From: an uncultured Macellibacteroides sp.
Lineage (GTDB): Bacteria > Bacteroidota > Bacteroidia > Bacteroidales > Tannerellaceae
NCBI RefSeq assembly: GCF_963667135.1
Contig: NZ_OY762974.1
Location: forward strand, 4,229,054-4,293,053
Direction: 5' to 3'
DNA length: 64,000 bases
The notes below the pieces were generated by a model. It had not been told where the DNA came from and ran no database searches. It saw only the letters and a program-made list of their open reading frames with translations. The position numbers were made by a program, and so were the translations under genes. This document shows, one piece after another, positions 9,225 to 16,096 of the stretch. Position 1 is the stretch's first letter. Each line of letters opens with the position of its first letter.

Positions 9225-10340
9225 TTACAATTTATATCTAACAAACTCGCGGGGATCTTTAATTGATTTACAAGTAGAACAATAAAGATACTCTTCTTTA
9301 CTATCGACCGACAATGCGTATACATAACGATCCAACTTATAATTACAAAGAAGATTGCCATCCCAATCAAATTTAAAAACCTCTACCGGTTGTAGGTTTT
9401 CAATATCTTCCACTTCTCCATTCACTCCTTGATAAACGATATATATATGTTTATCGGTTAGAGTAAAAGACGAATAGGTCTTATAACTTTTATCTCCCTC
9501 AAAACCTACAAATGGGATTGGACTATTGCTTTGCGGTAAAGTATATTTGAATTTATAATTGTCGGGGCCGGAAAGGGTTTTTAGCACATGTAATGAATCG
9601 TCGTAAATTTCTATTTTATCCATATGAGCATCTGCCAACCATATCTGTTTGTTTTTGGGATTCATAAATAAATGAACATCATTTACGGATGCAACAAAAT
9701 ATTTGTACTTGGCCATAGCCGTCGCCATCGTATTCGACTCGTCAAATTTTTCATTCATCGCATATTTCTTAAGGGCAACCACATTGTTGCTATACGTCGA
9801 ATCGTTCAGATACCACATATGATAACCTACATAATGGTTTTCATCGGTTGGACAGATTTCCACATAGTAATGTAGTTCCGGGTTATATTGAAAACGATTT
9901 TTAATGCTAAGTTTTTTCGATTGTAATGTTGAGTCCAGATTAACCGCCATGTATGAATAAACGCCATCATCTTTCAAATAGAATATTGGATCATTGCTGT
10001 TCGGAACATAGCAGGAACAGGTGTTAAATTCGCCCGGTCCATTTCCTTTTGTTGCCAGTTGAGCCAAGACCTTTCTGCTATTCAGCGAAAACAATTCAAT
10101 CAAGTAATCGCAATGAGTCTGATTCTGAACAATAATAATGCTGTCGTGCATCAGATAAAATGCGGCAGGATCGTTCAGCGTGGTATCTTCCAACGCAATT
10201 ACTTCGGGATTACTTAGCATTACATGCTCCTTAAAATTATCCCGGGTAAAGTTAACAACGATCTTTTCTGCTTTTTTTGAGCTACATCCTCCCAAAACAA
10301 TAAGGACAACTCCCGCAACAAACCAATTAATCTTTTTCAT
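9225..10340 (-). CDS. Six-bladed beta-propeller lipoprotein, first gene of the array operon
   Basis: A 371-residue lipoprotein with a classical lipobox VLGGC (Cys19). The turn motif ATKGNGPGEF near residue 93 is the best match to the family consensus in the array. A final-blade block reads DSKEEYLYCS. It is the first gene of a minus-strand run that continues to 137 with gaps of at most about 100 bp, so one transcript of roughly 10 kb is plausible. Upstream is a 464-bp region shared with the divergent regulator at 10805, which makes this operon the obvious candidate target of that regulator. Confidence 0.85.
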   Translation of the reverse strand: MKKINWFVAGVVLIVLGGCSSKKAEKIVVNFTRDNFKEHVMLSNPEVIALEDTTLNDPAAFYLMHDSIIIVQNQTHCDYLIELFSLNSRKVLAQLATKGNGPGEFNTCSCYVPNSNDPIFYLKDDGVYSYMAVNLDSTLQSKKLSIKNRFQYNPELHYYVEICPTDENHYVGYHMWYLNDSTYSNNVVALKKYAMNEKFDESNTMATAMAKYKYFVASVNDVHLFMNPKNKQIWLADAHMDKIEIYDDSLHVLKTLSGPDNYKFKYTLPQSNSPIPFVGFEGDKSYKTYSSFTLTDKHIYIVYQGVNGEVEDIENLQPVEVFKFDWDGNLLCNYKLDRYVYALSVDSKEEYLYCSTCKSIKDPREFVRYKL

Positions 10341-10406
10341 TTATATTTATTGTTATTATTAAGCACCATTAGATTTCTTTTAAACTAAAGATTATCTATT
10401 TGGAGT

Positions 10407-10414
10407 CAAACATA
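10407..10414 (-). promoter_or_regulatory. Candidate -7 box for the propeller operon
   Basis: Read on the minus strand the bases are TATGTTTG, matching the Bacteroidetes -7 consensus TAnnTTTG. It lies 67 bp before the ATG at 10340. I see no good -33 TTTG at the expected distance, so support is partial. The region 10341-10804 otherwise has no convincing long ORF. Confidence 0.3.
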
Positions 10415-10513
10415 TTCTTTTTTAATTATTAATTAATATAATGACACTAACAATTATACAGTTTAAAATTAACCCAACTAACGGTTAGTTGTTACACCCT
10501 GATATTGAGCACA

Positions 10514-10627
10514 ATGCAAGTAAATTTAAATACCACTACATTTGAGGCTCATTTCTTTTCGAAACAGGGAGTCTGGGACGTAGCTCTTTTTTTTCTGAAC
10601 ATCTTCTTGATAATGCTTCTGAATTAA
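10514..10627 (+). CDS. Possible 37-codon small ORF with a hydrophobic tail
   Basis: The frame starts with ATG at 10514 and ends with TAA. The N-terminal half is polar (MQVNLNTTTFEAHFF) and the last 15 residues are hydrophobic and could span a membrane. It lies in the divergent 464-bp region before the regulator gene. I do not recognise it, and no ribosome binding signal supports it. It may be chance, or a relic of a mobile-element gene. Confidence 0.15.
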   Translation: MQVNLNTTTFEAHFFSKQGVWDVALFFLNIFLIMLLN

Positions 10628-10732
10628 TTGTCGAAATTAAATACATTCAAAAATACAATTAACGAAATCAGTATTAGAACTAAAACGCTGACATTTTAAT
10701 GATAATTTTAATGACATAATAAATGACAGGTA

Positions 10733-10764
10733 TTTGTTCTCATTCAGAATTAATTATATATTTG
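10733..10764 (+). promoter_or_regulatory. Promoter of the membrane-anchored regulator
   Basis: TTTG at 10733-10736, a 20-bp spacer, then TATATTTG at 10757-10764, matching the Bacteroidetes -33/-7 consensus (TTTG and TAnnTTTG). Transcription would start near 10771, about 35 bp before the ATG at 10805. Confidence 0.5.
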
Positions 10765-10804
10765 TATCTGATTATACAACTTTGTACGACTTAACAAAAA
10801 CCAG

Positions 10805-11821
10805 ATGAAAAAAAAAATATTATCCTTATCTTTAATTGCTATTATTAGTTTTGCTTGTATTTATTCGATGGTTACATCATATCATAGTTTAAGAACATCC
10901 TATAAAATTTTAATTGAAGACGCCTTAGTTAAAACAATTGACATAGATAAAGACATACGCTTTAAGCAACTTAATGTGCCATTATGGATTGGATCTATAC
11001 CCGAAGACACCTCCGAATATACAACTCTTGAGCATGATAAAAAGCCAACTGTTCGCATCAAACGGAGTAATACAATAAAAAACATGGGACAAACAGAAAA
11101 ACTAAATCATGTTTTACAAACTTATTTACACAGCGAAAATCCAGTTAAAGTGATTTCTATCGACAGTATTTTCAATCAGGAACTTCAAAAAAGACAATTA
11201 ACAACCCAAACGGCAATTCGTTATATAGACAATATTAATGGTAAAAGCGTAATTAGCTGTAACGATTCTGCATTTTTGAAATTGGCCTATGCAACCGACA
11301 CATTGACATATGGCATTCTTAAAGAAGTATCTTTTCAGGGATATGCAAGAGTTCCGGCATCCTACATCATTAACCGCGGGAAGTCTCAATTCCTGGGCAT
11401 CTCAATGATTTGGCTAACCTCATTTCTTCTTTTGGTTTTGTGGGGATTTGCAAGCATAAAACCTAAAAATAATGTTGACATACAAATACCTAATTCTGAG
11501 ATTGATGAACCATCCAATTCGCACCTTCAAATTTCTGAGGAGCTAGTACTTGATACAAAACTCTGTTTATTAATTAAGAAAGAGAGAAAGATTCGGTTAA
11601 CAGGTCAGTCGGTTCAAATTCTGGAGCTTTTACTAAATAGCCCTGATTACTATCTCAAATATGATGAGTTAATATTTATTCTCTGGGGCAAAGTCGAAAG
11701 TAAAGGTCAGGAAAGGCTTATACAATCGATAAAACGCCTGCGTGAAAGTTTAAAATGGTGCCCTGAAATTACAATTGAAAATATTAGAAAGGAAGGGTAT
11801 AGACTTTTAGTAAAAGATTAG
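10805..11821 (+). CDS. Membrane-anchored one-component transcriptional regulator with C-terminal winged helix
   Basis: A 338-residue protein. Residues 5-25 form a first membrane segment, about 26-195 an extracytoplasmic domain, about 196-218 a second membrane segment (FLGISMIWLTSFLLLVLWGF), and about 245-337 a cytoplasmic domain. The last matches the OmpR/PhoB-type winged helix: KIRLTGQSVQILELLL, then YDELIFILWG, then ERLIQSIKRLRESL and a closing wing IRKEGYRLL. There is no receiver or kinase domain, so it should sense in the periplasm and bind DNA directly from the membrane, as ToxR/CadC do but with the DNA-binding domain at the opposite end. It is divergent from the propeller operon and overlaps the stop of the gene at 11818-13014 by 4 bp. 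Regulation of the array is inferred. Confidence 0.8.
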   Translation: MKKKILSLSLIAIISFACIYSMVTSYHSLRTSYKILIEDALVKTIDIDKDIRFKQLNVPLWIGSIPEDTSEYTTLEHDKKPTVRIKRSNTIKNMGQTEKLNHVLQTYLHSENPVKVISIDSIFNQELQKRQLTTQTAIRYIDNINGKSVISCNDSAFLKLAYATDTLTYGILKEVSFQGYARVPASYIINRGKSQFLGISMIWLTSFLLLVLWGFASIKPKNNVDIQIPNSEIDEPSNSHLQISEELVLDTKLCLLIKKERKIRLTGQSVQILELLLNSPDYYLKYDELIFILWGKVESKGQERLIQSIKRLRESLKWCPEITIENIRKEGYRLLVKD

Positions 11822-13014
11822 TTTAATTTATATTTTATAAGTATTGGATTATCTTCAGGTGATATATTTTTATAAATGTTATATGCCTGAGTGTTATTCT
11901 GAATATACTTAAGATATTTATCGTTAGAAATATTGTTTTTTAAATTCTCAAATAATTCAATGAACTTATAAGAATCTATAAAAACATAAAAATAATGATC
12001 ATCAATTAAACATGGTAATGAATCGTAACCTGTTTTCTGAAAAACTGAAGGGAATAGCAAGTCATCCTCATAAGAATTAAAATTATAGATTTTGTTATAT
12101 TTTTTGTCGATAATTAAAAAAGGTCTTTTGTTCTGAAAGGAATACGAAATAAACATGTATCTTAAAGTCTCTTGGTAACCATCAAATATTGAAACATAAT
12201 TTGTTTTTTTAAAAGCGCTAATAAACTCAGTTAGGTCTTTAAATCTTTCGTAATATTCGATCGGAACATTATTTGATTTGAAATCTAAAACTACTCGAGC
12301 ATGCATCCCTGCACTATCAACTGAGTATATTTTATTTGATATTGATGACGAATACGATAAAGTATCTCCAAAATGCGAGAAATTAGCATATTCAATAAAA
12401 TTTAAATACTTTAAATTATTATCAATTGCATTATAACCAAATTCTATTTCTTTTGAATTTATATTGAATAAATTCAAAGAATAGTCAATATTATCATTAT
12501 ATAATCTGCCACTATTTAACAAATATTTATCATTGCTTATTTTTGCAAAACTATATGAATTTATATGATGAGAATATTCATTTATAAATTTGCCTTCTAA
12601 ATTGAATTGTAATATTTTTTTTGTTTCGCCGTCATTTATTTCAATTGTATTTGTATTGAGGTCTATTATAAAATCCGATATAGTTAAATATTCTCCAGGG
12701 CCAGTACCTCTTCTATTTATTACAGATTTAAATATTCCACTTTTATCATAAAAATATATAGCATCGGATGATTCAAGAAAATAGCCCAATTCGTTCGCTA
12801 CAATTTTTTCAGGCTTTACTAAAATAGCTGAATTATTTCCACTAAAACAAATCAATTCATATCCAGTAAATAATTTCGAATAATTAAAATGGTTCATTTC
12901 ATTTGGATCTACAGTAATAGTTTGAGCAGTAAAATCTTCGGAGGACTCATTTGTCGAACATCTTATCGATGTAATAAAAAAGACAATGCATAAAAGATAA
13001 ACACAATATTTCAT
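11818..13014 (-). CDS. Six-bladed beta-propeller protein, long subtype
   Basis: A protein of 398 residues from the ATG at 13014. An upstream ATG at 13047 would run into the previous gene and put 11 polar residues before the signal sequence, so I reject it. The turn motif RRGTGPGEY is present near residue 100, and the tail ends PEDNPILIKYKLN. The signal MKYCVYLLCIVFFITSIRC lacks a good lipobox, because Arg precedes Cys19; lipidation is uncertain. It starts 2 bp after the stop of the DUF4221 gene at 13017-14174, the tightest pair in the array. It is very AT-rich even for this region, and meets the regulator gene tail to tail with a 4-bp overlap. Confidence 0.82.
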   Translation of the reverse strand: MKYCVYLLCIVFFITSIRCSTNESSEDFTAQTITVDPNEMNHFNYSKLFTGYELICFSGNNSAILVKPEKIVANELGYFLESSDAIYFYDKSGIFKSVINRRGTGPGEYLTISDFIIDLNTNTIEINDGETKKILQFNLEGKFINEYSHHINSYSFAKISNDKYLLNSGRLYNDNIDYSLNLFNINSKEIEFGYNAIDNNLKYLNFIEYANFSHFGDTLSYSSSISNKIYSVDSAGMHARVVLDFKSNNVPIEYYERFKDLTEFISAFKKTNYVSIFDGYQETLRYMFISYSFQNKRPFLIIDKKYNKIYNFNSYEDDLLFPSVFQKTGYDSLPCLIDDHYFYVFIDSYKFIELFENLKNNISNDKYLKYIQNNTQAYNIYKNISPEDNPILIKYKLN

Positions 13015-13016
13015 TT

Positions 13017-14174
13017 TCACAACTCCGTATTTTCTAAAGTTAGACACTTAAAAGTTAGTTTATCATCCGAATAATCGGGATTCATGGGATGACTGGTAGA
13101 TATGTATAGACCGTCTTCACGAATGAACATGACAGCCGAATTATAAATGTACTCTGGGAAAAGGGTTTCACCTATTGTATTAAAATCCTGATCTAAAATA
13201 ATTATTGAAAACTTCTTTCGTCCGTACATAAGAAGTTCCAGAGGGCGTACATTCTTTTCTATTTCGGTTTCCGGATAGGCTATTCTGTAATAAACATTTC
13301 GATATTTGTCGTAGATAAGATTTCCGTAATTGGGATTCTCGCACATCTCTTTTTCGGTCAACACATAATCGTTCAACTGTTTTACCTTATCGATGTATTG
13401 GCTCTTAACCTTCACCCGCTGAATCGATTTGTGATCGGGTGAGACAACGTAAATATCTTCATCGTAATAAAAGGCATAAACAAATCTTTTTCCGTCGTAG
13501 CACCGGCTAACATCATTTTCCACTCCCGAAAACTTTGCTTTATTGTCTGCACCTGGAAAGGATGGATACTCAAATCCATGAAGTGCATGTACCGTATGAT
13601 CCGTCAGGTCGATGTAAGCACAGACAGGATCCTTATCGGTCCACCGGTTACATGAAGGCATAATATATAGCTTATTATTGATGTTTATAATCGGCTTGTA
13701 AACAAAAGAAATTGCATGATAATCCTGTAAAGAGATACTATCTTGGGTCTTATCGTGTGGATACTGGTTTATTATCCTTGCTTTGTGGTCTATCAAGGTT
13801 ATTTTTGAAATGCCATCAGACGAGGTTAAGAATATGCTGTCCAGACTTTGAATATAGTATCCCATATAAAACCCGACGCTATTGCTTCCGTCTACCTCCG
13901 GTTCTACTTCAAATGCCAACTCCTGCGTATGCATATCATAAAATAGAATACCATTCTGACCAGGATTTTGAAATGTCAGGTATTCTTTTCCCGTTGAATC
14001 AGTAAAAAGAGACATTACATTGATGGAAGACTTAGTATGGCTGTTAAGACTAAACGTTAGTACCTTATCAGATTCGTTCAATGAAAAGGATTTCTTTTTT
14101 TTTGAAGTATTGCTATGGCAAGACAACAAGGTTAACAAAATCAATACAACTATGATTTGGTTTTCATTTTTCAT
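13017..14174 (-). CDS. DUF4221 family lipoprotein
   Basis: A 385-residue lipoprotein with lipobox LLSC at Cys19. It carries the family blocks EYLTFQN, VSRCYDGKRFVYAF, YRNVYYRIAYPETEIE and IREDGLYISTSH. It is closest to the copy at 5988-7133. It is the first gene of a separate minus-strand unit of two genes (DUF4221 then propeller) and is isolated upstream by the terminator of the HU-like gene. It begins 99 bp downstream of that hairpin. Its role is unknown; the repeated pairing with a propeller gene suggests that the two products work together. Confidence 0.86.
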   Translation of the reverse strand: MKNENQIIVVLILLTLLSCHSNTSKKKKSFSLNESDKVLTFSLNSHTKSSINVMSLFTDSTGKEYLTFQNPGQNGILFYDMHTQELAFEVEPEVDGSNSVGFYMGYYIQSLDSIFLTSSDGISKITLIDHKARIINQYPHDKTQDSISLQDYHAISFVYKPIININNKLYIMPSCNRWTDKDPVCAYIDLTDHTVHALHGFEYPSFPGADNKAKFSGVENDVSRCYDGKRFVYAFYYDEDIYVVSPDHKSIQRVKVKSQYIDKVKQLNDYVLTEKEMCENPNYGNLIYDKYRNVYYRIAYPETEIEKNVRPLELLMYGRKKFSIIILDQDFNTIGETLFPEYIYNSAVMFIREDGLYISTSHPMNPDYSDDKLTFKCLTLENTEL

Positions 14175-14273
14175 TTTAGTAGGGTTTTATATCTTGCTCA
14201 TAGGTTATATGATTTAGTTATTTGGCGAATCTAACTATAAATAATCAGCTTATCAAATAAATTCAAAAAAAAT

Positions 14274-14308
14274 ACCTGACATATTATTTATTTAAGAATA
14301 TGTCAGGT
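14274..14308 (-). terminator. Rho-independent terminator of the HU-like gene
   Basis: A perfect 12-bp stem, ACCTGACATATT (14274-14285) and AATATGTCAGGT (14297-14308), with an 11-nt loop. On the minus strand it is followed by a run of U (ATTTTTTTT). It lies 18 bp past the stop of the HU-like gene and separates it from the DUF4221 unit. Confidence 0.8.
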
Positions 14309-14326
14309 TTATTTTGTATTATCAAT

Positions 14327-14920
14327 TTACTTTAAAATATAGATAATGTTCTTGGCAGCGCCTAGTTTATTCACTTTATCGGCCTCTAGCAATGCTTTCA
14401 GGTCTTGTGATGCCGTATAACGGGTACATTGGTTGATGGAGATGCATTGGGTGGTTGTAACGCTCGTTTTACTGGCCATGTAGCTAAGTATTCTGTTTTG
14501 TCGTTGCTGGGGGGATAAAGCTTCCCCTTTTCCGGCGGGTTCTCTCTGCATGGGCATGGAGAAAAGGCCTTTTTTCAGTTCGCGTGCGCAACGGAAATTT
14601 ACTTTTTTGAAGCGGACCGACGCCGAACGAATTTTCTTATCTCCGGTAAGTTGCTTCGGACTGGAAATTGAAACAGAGAAATGACCAATTTTGTCCAGAT
14701 TCACATTATTTCCTTCTTTGAGATGCATACTAAGCATGTGGGACAGATTGTCTAATACGCTTACAACATCGCCGGTAGAAACAGACGACATTGTGGCCAG
14801 TTCCCTGGCAATCTGATCCGTCTGAATGGTTTTTCCGGGTACAATCCGCGCATGAAATGTTTCTTGTTCGCTTTTGTTTCCTTTTGGTGGATTTTTGAAC
14901 AGGTTATATTTTGCTGCCAT
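14327..14920 (-). CDS. HU-family DNA-binding protein with C-terminal winged helix
   Basis: A 197-residue protein. Residues 1-125 match the HU-like fold of the Bacteroidetes HU-HIG type: TFHARIVPGKTIQTDQIA, a helical GDVVSVLDNLSHMLSMHL stretch, then EGNNVNLDKIGHFSVSIS, which corresponds to the HU beta-arm region. Residues 135-197 look like a small helix-turn-helix (RQNRILSYMASK, then ASQDLKALLEADKVNKLG). HU proteins bend DNA; the extra domain suggests site-specific binding. Upstream lie four evenly spaced palindromes that could be its own operators. It is monocistronic, with a strong terminator behind it. Confidence 0.8.
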   Translation of the reverse strand: MAAKYNLFKNPPKGNKSEQETFHARIVPGKTIQTDQIARELATMSSVSTGDVVSVLDNLSHMLSMHLKEGNNVNLDKIGHFSVSISSPKQLTGDKKIRSASVRFKKVNFRCARELKKGLFSMPMQREPAGKGEALSPQQRQNRILSYMASKTSVTTTQCISINQCTRYTASQDLKALLEADKVNKLGAAKNIIYILK

Positions 14921-14981
14921 ACTGATAAAATAATATTATTAGTTTATACTTTAATTTTAAGTGTTAAGTAAAGTTTTCGGT

Positions 14982-15059
14982 TGACAACTGTCAGCAAGAT
15001 TATTGACAACTGTCATTATCGTTAATGACAATTGTCAACATCCTTGCCGACATATGTCG
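14982..15059. promoter_or_regulatory. Four palindromic operator-like sites with exact 22-bp period
   Basis: Sites at 14982-14993 and 15004-15015 (both TGACAACTGTCA), 15026-15037 (TGACAATTGTCA) and 15048-15059 (CGACATATGTCG). All contain GACAnnTGTC, and the last two are perfect palindromes. Start-to-start spacing is exactly 22 bp each time, about two turns of the helix, so all sites face the same side of the DNA. The array begins 61 bp upstream of the HU-like gene. Cooperative binding by a dimeric regulator, perhaps the HU/winged-helix protein itself, is inferred. Confidence 0.7.
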
Positions 15060-15079
15060 ACTGATTTTATTACTTAATG

Positions 15080-15109
15080 CAAATATAAACAATACTATTG
15101 ATTTACAAG
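15080..15109 (-). promoter_or_regulatory. Candidate promoter of the HU-like gene
   Basis: On the minus strand TATATTTG (15080-15087) matches TAnnTTTG. CTTG (15106-15109) stands 18 bp away as a weak -33 element. Transcription would start near 15073, just before the four palindromes, so a protein bound there could block transcription. The rest of 15061-15173 is AT-rich with no ORF that I trust. Confidence 0.35.
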
Positions 15110-15173
15110 TAGTTTACTTAATGAAAATAGTAATTTATCATCATGAAAATTTTGTGAAATAGTATGTGCTTTT

Positions 15174-15181
15174 TTAGAAAA
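15174..15181. repeat. Left target-site duplication of the IS66 element
   Basis: TTAGAAAA is repeated exactly at 17715-17722 on the other side of the element. IS66-family elements make 8-bp duplications, so the match fixes both ends and implies a recent insertion. Confidence 0.9.
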
Positions 15182-15254
15182 GTAAGCGTCTCCGCGATAC
15201 CGTCTTGACAGCATAAATGCATAATCTTACTTTTGTTTCCTAAAAAAGGAACAA

Positions 15255-15653
15255 ATGAAAGCATCCGAACTTTATGCATTGGCCATTGAGGAGTACAAGC
15301 AGATCAGTATTTCATGCACTATGACATTACGCGATTATTGCAAAGAGCGCCATGTCTGTTATAACGGCATTCAATGTTGGATGAGCAGGCATTCCATAAA
15401 AGTAGTAGATCTCAAACCACGTCCTGTATTACCCGAGGTTTCTGCTTCCGCTCATGAGCAAGCTTCTTGTGAAGGACAGCAGATTTATCCGCTCTCCTTT
15501 ACAAAGGAGGCATCGGAGAAACCGGTTTTCGCAGGTAATGTTTTTCCTGTGCTTAAAGGCGTCAGCATCACTTTTCCCGATGGCGTAATTATATCCATTA
15601 AAGAGATAAGCCAGGAAGATCTCAATAAATTTATACAAACCTACTCTAACTAA
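15255..15653 (+). CDS. tnpA: IS66 accessory protein TnpA
   Basis: A 132-residue product of the first IS66 gene. The N-terminal half has a helix-turn-helix-like segment (TLRDYCKERHVCYNGIQCWM, residues 24-43) expected to bind the element's ends. The C-terminal third ends with a conserved region containing ITFPDGVIISIKE. The start is 48 bp inside the left inverted repeat. The stop is 7 bp before tnpB, as usual for this operon. No frameshift is seen. Confidence 0.9.
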   Translation: MKASELYALAIEEYKQISISCTMTLRDYCKERHVCYNGIQCWMSRHSIKVVDLKPRPVLPEVSASAHEQASCEGQQIYPLSFTKEASEKPVFAGNVFPVLKGVSITFPDGVIISIKEISQEDLNKFIQTYSN

Positions 15654-15660
15654 TAAACCG

Positions 15661-16008
15661 ATGTTTGCACTTACAGAATCCATGAACTATTATCTATGTC
15701 CGCATTATGTGGATATGCGCAAAGGTATCTATTCCTTGTACCAGTTGGTAAAATCAGATATGAAACGTAATCCTTTGTCCGGAGAGGTTTTTCTCTTCCT
15801 TGGCAGGAACCGGTCGTTAATTAAGATCCTTCATTGGGAAAACGGAGGATTTGTTTTGTATCAGAAAAAACTGGAACAGGGCACCTTTGAAGTTCCCCGG
15901 TTTAACCCTTCAAGCAATGAATTTGAGATGAAATGGAAGACTTTTGTTTTGATAATGGAGGGCGTCTCTGTTCGTTCGGCAAAGTACAGGAGAAGGTTTA
16001 AGTATTGA
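15661..16008 (+). CDS. tnpB: IS66 accessory protein TnpB
   Basis: A 115-residue protein of the usual length for the IS66 Orf2/TnpB family. Diagnostic motifs are VDMRKGIYSLYQLV near residue 18, GEVFLFLGRNRSLIKILHW in the centre, and GFVLYQKKLEQGTFEVP. It is needed for transposition together with TnpA and TnpC. It lies 7 bp after tnpA and 88 bp before tnpC; the gap is AT-rich. Confidence 0.93.
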   Translation: MFALTESMNYYLCPHYVDMRKGIYSLYQLVKSDMKRNPLSGEVFLFLGRNRSLIKILHWENGGFVLYQKKLEQGTFEVPRFNPSSNEFEMKWKTFVLIMEGVSVRSAKYRRRFKY

Positions 16009-16096
16009 TTTAATGTATTGATATACAAATATATATATATTATATATTGTTTGTATTTTTCTTTGACATCCGAAGTATTGTCCGTATCTTTATGGC

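Noticed and set aside
10341-10804. NVEALA-type or other secreted peptide often seen beside propeller lipoproteins
   Set aside because: Both strands were read; no frame has the leader or the motif.
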